NCBI GenBank assembly: GCA_014905825.1
Contig: JACGCN010000011.1
Coordinates: 434,001 to 498,000, forward strand
Direction: 5' to 3'
Source of the DNA: Lyophyllum atratum
Lineage: Eukaryota > Basidiomycota > Agaricomycetes > Agaricales > Lyophyllaceae
DNA length: 64,000 nucleotides
Shown here: piece after piece, positions 22,615-33,131 of the stretch
Layout of the letters: the number at the start of each line of letters is the position of its first letter
Position numbering within the stretch: position 1 is the first letter of the stretch
Position numbers and translations under genes: made by a program
The notes under the pieces: model-generated
Told to the model about the DNA's origin: nothing
What the model saw: the letters and a program-made list of their open reading frames with translations, nothing else
Databases searched by the model: none

Positions 22615-24166
22615 CTAATCTTCGCTGGACTCTCCGAAATCATCATCCTCCTCCTCCCACTGCTCAAGCTGTGCCAATTCCTCCTCGGTAGGCAGCTGGT
22701 ATTGCTCCAACACCGCGTTACCATGCTTCTCCATAAACTCCGTGTCTGGCATGTTCTTCCACGCAGCACACTGAGCCCATGTCCCGCAGAGTTCCTCCTG
22801 AGGCAGCGCGACATAGACACCGTCCTTGATATAATTAGCGCGCTCACGGACAGACAGGTACGTATTCCAGTAGATGGGGTCGAACCAGTCGATTGGTACA
22901 TATTTTGGCCGAGCTGTGAGCACTGACAGCTTTGGAGGATCGGGGTCTACACGAAGACGTTTCGATCTATGATAGAGAGATGATCAGTTAATGAATTGAG
23001 AAAACAGGGTATGTTCAACTTGTGATGTCTGGTCTTGCCCCTAGCCATCTGGACGCGCTGTTCATCAGCCATTCTGAAGAACTTCATGACCTTCGATGCC
23101 CGACCCTCCTTCTCCATAATATGGTAGACGGCATTGTTTGCATCCGTATTACCCTCCACCAACTCATCGTCGGAATGTGCCTCAGTCTCACCGGCCAATG
23201 CAACAACCCGCTTATTGAAGCCATATGCCTTGAGGACGTCAACTCTGCCATCCATGAGCTAAGAAATGTATCAGCGAACCACGACCGCAACCTGTATTAA
23301 GGCTGTATAAATACATACACTGCTACGCCGTTTCCATACAGCCGTCATCCGCTTGCCTTTTGCCACACTCCCTGGACTCTTGGCCTCCGACTTGGCTATG
23401 CTGTGCATGTAGGAGTAGACAAAGCTTCGATAAAGTTTGCGCATGATGGTGAAGTCCTTGATAACAGAAAGATTGTTCCCCATATGCGAGTAGCCAAAGG
23501 CGCTGGAGACTTGCTCGAATGTCGTGAGGGCAATGTGTTCATGAAGGATGTTGTACATCGACTGGGAATCACTGCTCAGAACATCAGGTGCCCACCGCTG
23601 AAGCCCAAAGCATGCCACAGTCCTAAACATGAATAGCAAATGGGCCTCGTCAATACGTTTGATGTTATTTGAGATGATGCTGCCATCCGGCAGGGAGTTC
23701 AAGAGCTGTTGCACTTTGGCTTGAGCATTGTGGATGTAAGCCGAATTCCCGTCCAGGCTGGCGGTCACCGAGGTCTTGACCTGTGCTTCAGAGGAGAAAC
23801 GTCTGGTGAATGGTGCTTTGTCATTGTCGGTGATCTTGGGTGGGATTCCATTCTGGTCTGATAGGCCCCAAAGGACCCGAAGATGAAGCTCGAGTGACAA
23901 CTGAAGGGAGTAAGACTGTACATATATTCAACAGGAAAGCTAGGCACCTTTGTCTTCTCTGCGTCCTTTGGAACCTCTCCCCTTCTCAAATGCCAGTCGC
24001 TAGGTTTCTTTGGCTTCCTAGATCGAGGAGCAAAAGTGTTTCGAGGTTTCTTTGTATTTGAGGAGCCAGGCGTGTCCATAGAACCAGCACGCTTGCGTTT
24101 GGTATGCCCTGATGAGCTACCTGCTTCAGGAGGAGGATTCATTTCACTATCTGGGTCTGGCGGCAT
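22615..24166 (-). CDS. Intact unknown protein carried by the TIR element, 463 aa
   Basis: Four exons with clean junctions: 24166-23948, 23900-23319, 23258-23020 and 22966-22615. The N-terminus is Pro/Ser/Lys-rich and disordered with a basic nuclear-localisation-like patch (KRKRAGS, SRKPKKPSDWHLRRGE). The middle is alpha-helical without known motif (LRVLWGLSDQNGIPP, QQLLNSLPDG, FRTVACFGLQRW). The C-terminal part has Trp/Tyr-rich segments (WFDPIYWNTYLSVRERANYI, CGTWAQCAAWKNM) and an acidic tail. I recall similar uncharacterised proteins in other Agaricomycetes but cannot name a function. Its intactness beside a broken GOLPH3 copy suggests it matters to the element or host. Confidence 0.75.
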
Positions 24167-24342
24167 AGGATATGATGATGACAAAGTATGAAGCAAGAAA
24201 TATATGCATTTTGTACATATAGAACATGCGTGCGCTGCATGGCGCACGACGCGTAGGTATAACAAAGAAATTGCGAGCGGGCGTGATCGCGCGTCGGAAT
24301 CGGAGAGCGGCCGCCCGTGAAAAACAGAGTCAAATATTCCAT

Positions 24343-24437
24343 AATTGACGAGAACCGGCTACTGACCGGGAGTCAACTGCCTTACAACTGCCCTTAAGGC
24401 AGTCGGGTTTTAACTGCCTCAACCTTTGCCCCTGGTG
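24343..24437 (-). repeat. Right terminal inverted repeat
   Basis: Reverse complement of the left terminal repeat over about 94 bp with a few substitutions and one short indel; outermost bases CTTTGCCCCTGGTG. Confidence 0.8.
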
Positions 24438-24740
24438 TATGCGCTTGATATCAATCGTCCCTAAACACTGATCTTGCTTCAACCCCTACCAATCTGCACG
24501 TCGCGAGTAATTTCCTTGCTTGCGTTCGCCCTTGTTCATGATACGGTATACATCCTTCTCCTGCCAATGAAACTGTTCAATACAGATCCCGATGTTCATA
24601 TGCACCGCACTCGAGGGATACAAGTAAGCTGACTGATCGGGAAAAGCTGCTAACAATCTTAGGGGTTTTAATAAAGGCAACAGACCCTGTTCGCTACTTC
24701 AGAGGGGCTCATGTCATGCAGAAGGACGAAAATCTGGAAA
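24438..24740 (+). repeat. Dispersed repeat R2, copy next to TIR element
   Basis: Homologous to 42270-42740. Shared landmarks are GCTTGAYATCAATCGTC, CACTGATCTTG, GAGTAATTT, TTCGCCCTTGTTC, ATACGGTAT and CCTGCCAATGAAAC, with a later match around GTCATG...GAAATT. The distal part is interrupted by indels. The 42-kb copy lies directly downstream of a GTPase gene. Confidence 0.65.
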
Positions 24741-25562
24741 TTTACAATCTAAGAACTTGAGACAGCCGCATCGAATACGCAGCGTGAACTTGAATACATT
24801 TCGATGACAGCTTGAGAGTGGTGGATGAGCCGGAGAAGGTGTCTACCGCTCCGAGATCTGTCTGGTTCATGCCGTCACATCCACACCTGCTCACTTCGGC
24901 ACTACTTTCTGACACCGCATTGGAAGTAATTGAATTGAGGACTGCGACCCCATTCGATTCCATCGACATCTTCCTCTTTACTCGGATGTCTGGAGAGCTC
25001 TCTGCGGTGAAGCTCGGATTGAAAACGTATCGTTTCAAGATACAACACCCTCAGACAGTCATATGCTGAGGAACAAGGTAAGCTATGCAGCAGCGTAGGT
25101 GAGACCCCGTGTGATAAAATATGGGTTGGGTTTAGCGAGATGCCTCTCGAAGAGCTTTGATCAAGAGTTCGGGCCCGGGCGACAGAAGACCTTCAAAATC
25201 AGACTGGTTCTGTAGTAGTAGTAGTAGAAGTGGTGGTAGTAGTATCTGTTATCGCATGCGATAGATAGTTACTACATTATACTTGCTTAGCCGAACAACG
25301 CAATCCTGTCACCAAAACTAGTCCCCATCCTACTCGAAGAAACCGTATTGCAAGAGCATGTCATCTACTCATGCCTCATGTTTGCAGTCTTGCACATTCC
25401 GTAGCTAATGGTATGTGCGTGCGGCCTTGAGGCTCTTGACATGTTCCGATGGCAAGGACTGTGTATCATGGGTTTCGTACTTCCGGTCACATCGAAGGGA
25501 ACATGCGAACCTTTTGACCGGACAGTGCGTCCGACGCCAAAGTATACACTGAGCGCGGGATA
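24741..25562. other. Intergenic with (TAG)n microsatellite
   Basis: Open frames on both strands at 24742-25069 have no recognised domain. A short (TAG/GTA) microsatellite lies at about 25214-25245. From 25260 on, the sequence is the downstream flank of TRS65 and is duplicated at 15312-15600. Confidence 0.4.
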
Positions 25563-28500
25563 TCAATTACTGGGGTCATGGACGACGATATCCATCACAG
25601 ATCTAGATATCCTCTTCAAAAAAATGATCGGGTAATGAAAGCTAGCTTGTCCTACCTTAGATTCAACGAAAAACCAGATTCGACGTCTGTGAGTGTCAAG
25701 GCATCGATGGAGTGGACACCAGGCGTCACAGCAAGGAACTCCATGCGCACAGACTGGCACGCAGATGGACGTAGCGGCCTGTAAATCATTAGACTATTGA
25801 ATGAAAAGAGAGAACAAGGATGACGCACCCTATGCGAACGCGAGCATCCAGCGGCAATATCCCAGGGAATCCGCTCTTCTTGGCGACGCCTGCCGTACCT
25901 CCATGCCCCGCACCATCACTATCTCCCCCTTTCCGCCTCTTCCGTCGCGTAGGACAAGTGACCTCAAACCGGCGCGTCCACTCCGACTGATTGAACACAA
26001 ATATATCCAGCGTGAAATAGTCCAAGGGGTATATCTTGCCCAGGTCCAGCCCTTGGGACTCCCCCGCCTTCCGCCTCGTTGACTCTTCCGGCGGCAGCAG
26101 CCCAACGGAAACAACAATGGACTCCCCGCTGCGCTCCGCAACCTGAAGCTTCGCGAACATCTTCTGCTCGCCAAACGCGCCAGTCACCCACGGGCCGGGC
26201 GTCTGCGGTACGGGCACGCCGCCCATGCCCACGCCGCGCTCGCGCCGGATCTCGACGCTGGGGCCAACGTTGCCGGTGTTGTGTGAGGCAATGGGGCCTT
26301 GCGAGACGGGGCTTGGGGGTACGGCAGAGAGGGGCGGGTATGCGGGGTATGCAGGTGTCATGGGAGGTGGCGCTATGGCTTCGAACTGGCCCAGGGACCG
26401 ATTGTTGTTCGTCTCGATCGCTAGCGCCAGCGCCGGGGGTAATGGGGGTGGTGCACCGTAGGTCGTGGGAGAACGAGGCATTTGGGTGGATATGGAGGGT
26501 GGTAAGTACGACATCCTATTGGAAGCACCTGGGAGGGGGGGTTGCTCCCTGTCTCTGGCGGATATGTTGCCCGGGCCCAGCATAGACGTTGCACGATTGG
26601 GAGTGGAAGCCTTGAACGAGCGGGAAGCGGTGATGTTTCCGCCAGGCATGGTATGTCGTTTGCTCCCTGCAGTGGCAGAGGATTGCGGCGTAGAGCCTGC
26701 TGAATACGTGCCTCCGTTTGGTGACAAGAAGTTGGCGGTACGTGGGGTAGTGGAGGCGGGGAAGGGCGATGCGGGTTCGGGTAGTGCATGGTGGTGGCTG
26801 GCAAAATCTTCAGCACCATCGAGCGGATCTAACGAATGGCTTTGGTGTGCGGAGAGGTCGAGAACACAGTTCCACCTCGAAGAAAACGTCGTTGTCGGAT
26901 ATGAAATTTCTTCCGCATCGGAAAAGGACCTTGGGGCTTGGTATGGTTTGCCGAAAATGTTGATCGTAACGGCCCTCTGAAGCTCTGAGCTGGCCGGATT
27001 GGGAAAACGTTCTGGATTCTTCGGATCGCGTGTCAACGAGAAGCCTTCGACTTCTTCCGGCGCGCGCAGGAATGTCACTGCGTAGAGCAAGTTGTATTGA
27101 GCCATGGCTCCTATACGGAGAGGGAACGCCTTTGCTTCCACGTCCGCACCAAAGCATCCGTCGCCCCATCCAATAAGCGTAGCCTTCGCGCCCTCTCCTC
27201 CGATGGAAACGTCCACCTTCTCGACCATAAAGCCTATCCCTGATCCCGACTCTCCCGAGTTCTCGACCTCTACACAAAGCACCACCGTACGCTCCTCGTT
27301 GCCCGCTTCTCGTCTCTCACGTTCGTCCTGGGTTTCGTCCTCGGGATCTGAATTTCGGTCCGATTCAGGAAGCAGAACGTACGGCACGAACACTGTCCGC
27401 ATGCGGACTCGGAAACCGGATACCGTGTGCAGCGTCTTGCGGTACGACTTGCGTAGTGTTGGGTGTGCAGTGCGCACTGCAGTCATCGGTGATGGTGACG
27501 GTGTAGCAAGTGTTGGGAGGGCGACAGGTGGAAGGGAGAAAAGCTTCTGGCGAGAAACCGTGCCCAGTCGGGTGGAAGGGAGAATAATGGATTTATCGCC
27601 AGTCTTAGAAAATGTAGGACCTGCTTCCTGATTATTACAAGGAGCACATATGTTTGATTAGGATACTCACCCGCGAGGAGACCATCGAGAAGATTGACTT
27701 CTTCGAGTCGATCATAGGTCTCTTCCTGTTGCTCGACGGGAAAACCATTTGGGCTGGTGGGAGAGTCTGGAGGTGCCAAGACCTGACTGCCCACGGATGC
27801 GAAAAAGACAGCTAAGGGGTGTTTGGGTTGTGTAACGGCGAGGGGTTTTTCGCGAAGTGTTGCTGAAACCGTAAGACATAGGAGCGGATCCGAGAAATTT
27901 AGTCGCAAAAAAGCTACCAAGTGAGAGTTAAATTTGTTGCTAAATTGGAAAGTGCGGGTAGCTTACAAATGGTAAGGGATAGTTGATAAACAGCCACCCA
28001 GAGCTGCTCTTCCTCCGACCACAGCAGCGAGAATGCTTCCTTGGAATCCTCAGCCATATTCTGGCCCCATATGCTTGCGAGAAGCAAAGTACCCTCCGAC
28101 GTGACATATCTGCGGTCGTGATCCGCAGACGAAGGCGTTGGGTTGGGAGTATTTGGAGGAAGAATAGAGGGGTGGTGTGCATGAACTTGTAGCCGAGAGT
28201 TAGACTTGGAAAGTGGGGCTGTACGAGGCGGAGCGGAGAGTCTTGATGTTCGAAGGACGTCCGGGTTCGGAGTCGGAACTGTTGAGATGTACGTCGCCTC
28301 TAGGGATATTTGCATGTGGGCTAGAAAAGTCAGAAGGGCTTGGGGTGGATGCAGAGCATCCACAGACGACGTTGACGTAGGGTGTTCTATGCGAACGGTC
28401 AAAAGTGACTGAAGCTGTTCATCTAAGAGATAATGAGCTTCGCCAAGTGACCTAAACCCAGTAATGACTACTCGCCAAAGAATGCCTGTCTCCTTTCGAC

Positions 28501-28620
28501 CGAGCTACTATTGAGCCTTGCTAACCATTCGTCCGCCGATCCCTGTGGCGGATATTCAACTGAGGTGTCCGGTACTACAACATTCAGCACGGATGATGCG
28601 AACAGGTGTTCAAACGACAT
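25563..28620 (-). CDS. TRS65: TRAPPII complex subunit Trs65-like
   Basis: Multi-exon gene. The likely start at 28620 reads MSFEHLFASSVLNVVVPD. It continues through QISLEATYI, LLLASIWGQNMAEDSKEAFSL, DPLLCLTVSATL and YDRLEEVNLLDGL into a long last-but-two exon (VRTAHPTLRKSYRKTLHTVSG, VEKVDVSIG, LLYAVTFLRAPE, VTINIFGKPY). The C-terminus is SGFPGILPLDARVRIGPLRPS, a terminal MEFLAVTPGVHSIDALTLTDVE exon, and RSVMDIVVHDPSN before the stop at 25563. Trs65 family proteins are in TRAPPII, a GEF complex for Golgi Rab GTPases. The middle is a Pro/Ser-rich insertion (about 26200-26800). The first exon does not join the second in frame by any normal-length intron (see findings). Confidence 0.8.
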
Positions 28621-29745
28621 CAGAGCCCCACGGGTCCTGCGGTCCTGCCTTCAGAGAGCTTTTTCCCTGTGTTTACTGCTATGAAAACTCGGAGATAAAT
28701 CGTCTGCAGTCCTAGGGACTGTCAGTTCCGTGGATGGGTGGTGACCGTCGAGAATCTGGCGAGTTGTTGGCCAGCAACATTGAATTCAAACAAGGCACAA
28801 TCTGTGGCACCGGCCTCTTTGCAGCCGAAGGTTGGACTCGACATCATCTTCTCTAAGTACTATGCAGGTGAAACTGGCGATGACATTCTTTCGCAACCTT
28901 TATCTCTCCACCGGCATTGCTCTCGCCTATTTGACATATCTGCGCCAAAATCAGCATGATGTATACTGAACCCAAACTGAACCCTCATTGAAGGAGGTTT
29001 GAAGCAGGTTCCAGGGGAGGAAGACTGCGAAAGCGTCATGGAAAACGAACCTCAAGCGCGGCGACATAGTTATAACATGGAGGTTGCCAAAGACAGCCAT
29101 CACTATTCCGTAAGTTGACATGCTTCTCGAGAAATGCTGCCTAATCATTTTCTCAAGGGTCATAGCCTACGTTGCGCCGTAAACCATTTTAGATTTACCA
29201 TGTAGAGCCGACACCTAGCTGTATCCCTGGCTTATTGCAGCTACAGAATGAGATGCGCCGCAACGAAATGATTTTTCCGGTATCTGGCGTTCGAGCTACT
29301 GCCCACATCGCGGATTTCGTCGGGATCGGGACCACATCAACCTCAAACATCCGACCTTTAGAGGGTTGACATATCGTTCCAGGTTCCTTTCTAAATGACC
29401 AAGCACGTTGTGCGCCCCCAAGGAAAAACTGGCTTCGGGTGATGGGCGATCTCTTTTCATCCAGGACTTCGTCGATGTTTACTTCTGAGCTCCTGAAATC
29501 GTCTTCCTTTTTCGGTCACCCCGAGCCGAATCACGGTCCCACTTATTCTAAAGTCTTCACCTGACCTCAGTCTACTCAGCTCCATGTGCAACTTGAATGA
29601 CGTCTTCTTAGGATATGCCGCCCTGCTGATTCGTGAATCGTCGTGGGAGCTCAAATCCTTTGCTCAGGGGCAGGAATCCAACCTTTAGCTTCACGGTTTA
29701 AACACGCCCCCATCTCCACTTTCTGCGTCCTACTCATTCCCTGAC
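28621..29745. other. Intergenic, divergent promoter region
   Basis: Between TRS65 and the butanediol-dehydrogenase-like gene, which are transcribed away from each other. No coding region recognised; short open frames at 28738-28959, 28951-29163 and 29457-29654 lack support. Confidence 0.45.
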
Positions 29746-31426
29746 ATGAAAGCAGCAAGGTTCTACGGCGCGGGCGATATCCGAGTCGAGGAAATCCCCG
29801 AGTCCACACCGAGTAAGGGTCAGGTCAAGGTCAAGGTGAGGCTACTTGCGCAGCTCATGTCTGCGTAGCCAAGGTTGATTCCCACGTTGGCGGACGCAGA
29901 TTGCCTGGTAAGCCATCTCCCTGATCACTACCCGCCATTTCTCATGCTTGCACCTCTAGGAACGGAAGTACGTGCTATGTCTTCCCGTGAAATATGATGG
30001 TGACATGTTTTGTCGCGTTAGTATGCGGAAGCGACCTCCATGCCTACTTGGGCCCAGTCCCCAAATATGCGAGTTCGGTTCCAGATGAGGTAACTGGAGA
30101 GTCTGCGCCAGTAACTCTCGGGCATGAGTACGCAGATTTTCATGTGTGCTCCGCGGCTACATCACATTCACCCTTTTTCACAGGTTTGCTGGAACGATCG
30201 TTGAATTAGGCCCAGAGGTTGACAACAGCAAATGGAGTGTCGGACAGAATGTTGTAATGTGTGTGAATCTGTTTATTCATTTGACGCATACTTACCACCA
30301 CTTCACGTCTTAGCGAACCTGTGATTTCTTGTATGAAGACGTCGACGTGTAAACTATGCGCGTCGGGGAGCAGGAACCTTTGCCCAGTGTCCAACTTCAT
30401 TGTTCGTTGCCCTTTGACTGCGTCTTACCTTAACTCAAATGTTCAATGGAACAGGGAATCAGTGGCTGGGGTGGAGGGTTGTCTGAATACATCGCAGTTG
30501 GTGTGCAATATCTACATATTCTGCCGGACAATATCCCTTGTGAGTCAGCATCCTTCATTTACGTATGTCAGCCATGCCTAACGTCTTATTACTCAGTGGA
30601 AATTGGAGCATGCATGGAACCGCTCGCTGTCGCCTGGTACGCTATCAAAAGGTCAGGATTCACTAAAGGGAACAGTGTGCTCGTTCTCGGAGCAGGACCG
30701 GTAATCTTTAACATATCGTTTGTACGGGTCTAATAGCTGAGATGGAAACGCTAGATCGGAGTGTTCCTCGTCAAGATCCTCAGGTACCGATTTTCACCCC
30801 AGACCGACCTGTCCTCCTAACCGTCTGCACTAGGTCTTTTGACCCTTCTGCTACCATCATAACGTCCGAGCCAGCCTTACTACGCCGTCAACAAGCCCTC
30901 AAACATGGTGCCAGCCACGCCTTTGACCCGCTGCATGTAGACGTTCCAGCAGCTGTTATGAAAGCAACAGGTGACACTGGTGTGGACATCGCATTTGATG
31001 CCGCAGGTGTCCAACCGAGCATCGACGCGGCGATACAAAGCGTCCGCCCTCGTGGAACCATAGTCAATGTCGCCATCTGGGAGAAACCTGCAGCTCTGAA
31101 TATGAATGCCATCGTGATGAAGGAGATTGTTTTGACAGGTGGCGCAATTTCTGGTTCATTGACACTACCAGTTGCATACCTCAGTCACTTCTAGGAACAG
31201 CAGCCTATGACCGGGTGCACCCCGAGCTTATTGAGGCTATCGCTGCGGGAAAAATACCCGGCCTTGAGGAGTTAATCACGAGGAAAATAGCATTGGAGGA
31301 TGTGGTTGAGAAAGGCTTCCGCGCGTTGCTTGACGATAAAGACGCACAAGGTTCGTTATTGGCGAGGCTTGCTGCGGCAATGTTATTTATGATATTCATC
31401 CAGTGAAAATTCTCGTCCATCCGTGA
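29746..31426 (+). CDS. Zinc-dependent medium-chain dehydrogenase, (R,R)-butanediol dehydrogenase-like
   Basis: Starts MKAARFYGAGDIRVEEIPE at 29746 and ends DVVEKGFRALL...VKILVHP at 31424-31426. Exon 1 (29746-29835) is followed by two 8-nt exons (29900-29907 and 29960-29967) that complete IAWNGICGSDLHAYLGP. Zinc and fold motifs: catalytic Cys in GICGSD, GHEFAG, structural Cys set SCMKTSTCKLCASGSRNLC, Rossmann motif VLGAGPIGVFLV, FDAAGVQ. Family members oxidise 2,3-butanediol or reduce acetoin/diacetyl with NAD(H) in the cytosol. About ten introns, all GT-AG in my reading. It could also act on related sugar alcohols (sorbitol-dehydrogenase type), but the overall pattern fits BDH better. Confidence 0.88.
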
Positions 31427-31436
31427 ACGACCTGCG

Positions 31437-31620
31437 CTATGTATGTACCGATATCCTTGTGTTGTGCAGAAGGTTTCTGTGTTATGAATTCGTATGTACA
31501 AGTCCATCATGTAGGGTACGGAAGTAACCTATGGTATGTACCGATACTCTTATGTCGTACACTAGGTTTCTGCTATAAATTTGGTGTGTGCTAGTTCATG
31601 CAAGGTACAGACGTAATGAC
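31437..31620 (+). repeat. Two diverged 92-bp tandem repeats downstream of BDH-like gene
   Basis: Units 31437-31528 and 31529-31620 share CTATG(G)TATGTACCGATA, AGGTTTCTG, ATGCAAGGTAC-like and GTAATG landmarks. They start directly after the stop codon, so they may form the 3' UTR/terminator region. Confidence 0.6.
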
Positions 31621-31743
31621 AGACTGGTCGCAACCATATGTTACAGATAATGATATGCTTTTGGTTTGAGTCCATGCTCTATGCTATGGCTCCTTGTAGT
31701 GGGGGTAATGAGCGGTTTGTGAGAAGGGTCGATATGCGAGGGA

Positions 31744-31763
31744 GTGTGTTGTGTGTGTGTGTG
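31744..31763 (+). repeat. Short (GT)n microsatellite
   Basis: An imperfect GT-dinucleotide run of about 20 bp in the intergenic space before the C2H2 gene. The rest of 31427-32036 holds no gene. Confidence 0.6.
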
Positions 31764-32036
31764 AATTGGAAGTTTAGCGATGGTCTATGAAACGATGAGG
31801 TAGAATGAGTCCGGAAGAGGGAACATAGTCGAGGGGAGATGTACGTGGTGGTGGTGATGCGATGCTGAAGGAAAGTGAGGTGCTGATGGTTGCACTGTCT
31901 TGATACACTGAGTATAAGTGATGAAGCAGTGCTAGTAAGGCTCGCCTTGTAAGGTCATGATTCACGTAGCTGTTGAGCGCGGTACGGCCGGCGTGTCTTG
32001 ATGTGTTCTGATCTTGGTAGGAGGATACTGCGTCCT

Positions 32037-33131
32037 TTACTTCATACGATGCTTGACTTCATCATGGCGATTGACACTTTCCAGCCTCGGAAAACGTCTG
32101 CCGCATTTGTCACAACGGAACCGCCGAGAACTATCAGAAGCGTGGGCCAGGGTTTCCTCTACGTGCCTTTTCGCGCTGGACTTAGTTGAGAATGCCATTC
32201 CTTCGCAGGCTGGACCACGGCAGCGCCACCGACCAGTGTCATCGCAGTATACGAGGTCGTGGAAGCGTTCACCTTCAGCGCTATCGGAAGTAGAAGCAAC
32301 ACTTTCCAGAACCGGAAGATCGCCAGGAAGATTCATCATTGACCAGTCGCCGGTGTTACCGTCCTCAGATTCCCTTCTTGATAGGCGTCCGATATTTCGG
32401 CCAGCGTTCGCATTCGTCAAGGCGTGACGTCCGGTGTTACTGGGCCCGGGGCTCTGATTTGATACCTCTCCGGACGTAGGGCGATCACCAGGAGATCTGA
32501 GTTTGCGTTGTCCTCGCGTGTTTCGTGGCGAACGACGACGCTGCACAGGGCGATCAGGTCCAACATCGGTGTTTGAGCGGAGCATGAATATAGCCAAGTT
32601 ATCGCCAGAGTTCATGTCGATGTCCATATTGTTAGGCTCCGCTGTGAACATTCTTGGGACGCGCCTCGGAGAAAGAACAGCACGGGATGGGTTGGGTGCC
32701 CTAACCACTACCACAGGTTCATCTACTTCAATGGAATCGGGTAGCGCGGCGTCCTGTGACAGGATAGACCATGGAGAAGAGGTTTGGGTATCTTGCGAAG
32801 AGGGGTCGCTTATGTCCATGGAACCGCCGCTGTCTTCGAGACCGTCCTTGGACTGACTATTCGACGTAGTGGAAGATTGGCTATTAGACCCCGAAGATGA
32901 TTCGAACACTTGACTTTTGATTTCGTGTTGTCGGTCCTCAAACGAGATGTTGCGAAAGGGGGATGGCGGGCTGGGGAGGATCTCGTGATCGATAAACGCA
33001 GACGGAGGCGGTGTCGCAAAGGCGGACGTGTTCGAGGAATTGTCGGAAAACCAAACGTCTGTGTCGCTCCCATGATAACTAGAAGAGGTATCAGAGAACC
33101 CAGGCGAGTGGGGCACCAGAAACACATCCAT
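32037..33131 (-). CDS. C2H2 zinc-finger protein, 364 aa, likely transcription factor
   Basis: A single-exon frame from ATG 33131 to the stop at 32037. The first 270 residues are Ser/Pro/Asp-rich and disordered, with basic patches (QRRRSPRNTRGQRKLRSPG) that could be nuclear localisation signals. Two zinc fingers lie at the C-terminus. The first is irregular: WRCRGPACEGMAFSTKSSAKRH then H after six residues, with four residues between the cysteines. The last is classical: CDKCGRRFPRLESVNRH-x4-H. Such fingers bind DNA; the target is unknown. The acidic/Ser-rich N-terminus could be an activation region. Confidence 0.8.
   Translation of the reverse strand: MDVFLVPHSPGFSDTSSSYHGSDTDVWFSDNSSNTSAFATPPPSAFIDHEILPSPPSPFRNISFEDRQHEIKSQVFESSSGSNSQSSTTSNSQSKDGLEDSGGSMDISDPSSQDTQTSSPWSILSQDAALPDSIEVDEPVVVVRAPNPSRAVLSPRRVPRMFTAEPNNMDIDMNSGDNLAIFMLRSNTDVGPDRPVQRRRSPRNTRGQRKLRSPGDRPTSGEVSNQSPGPSNTGRHALTNANAGRNIGRLSRRESEDGNTGDWSMMNLPGDLPVLESVASTSDSAEGERFHDLVYCDDTGRWRCRGPACEGMAFSTKSSAKRHVEETLAHASDSSRRFRCDKCGRRFPRLESVNRHDEVKHRMK

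Larger units (their letters stand above)
21277..24437. mobile_element. 3.16-kb TIR DNA transposon with cargo genes, no transposase recognised
   Basis: Bounded by long inverted repeats beginning CACCAGGGGCAAAG and ending CTTTGCCCCTGGTG. The trinucleotide TAT lies directly outside each end (21274-21276 and 24438-24440), a candidate 3-bp target duplication. CAC.../...GTG termini and a 3-bp duplication fit CACTA/EnSpm-type elements. Inside are a frameshifted GOLPH3/Vps74 copy (plus strand) and an intact four-exon gene of unknown family (minus strand), convergent. No DDE/D transposase, reverse transcriptase or helicase motif is recognised, so it is probably non-autonomous or uses a protein I do not recognise. 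The right flank is homologous to 42270-42740. Confidence 0.75.

Noticed and set aside
23840..24061. Plus-strand open frame inside the TIR element
   Set aside because: Antisense of the intact unknown gene's exons 1-2.
21277..24437. hAT-type interpretation of the TIR element (CAGGGG ends with 8-bp target duplication)
   Set aside because: The eight bases outside CAGGGG/CCCCTG do not match (CTTATCAC versus GTGTATGC), whereas extending the repeat to CACCAGGGG leaves a TAT/TAT duplication.
26079..26980. Long plus-strand open frames opposite TRS65
   Set aside because: Antisense shadows of the GC-rich, Pro/Ser-rich TRS65 exon.
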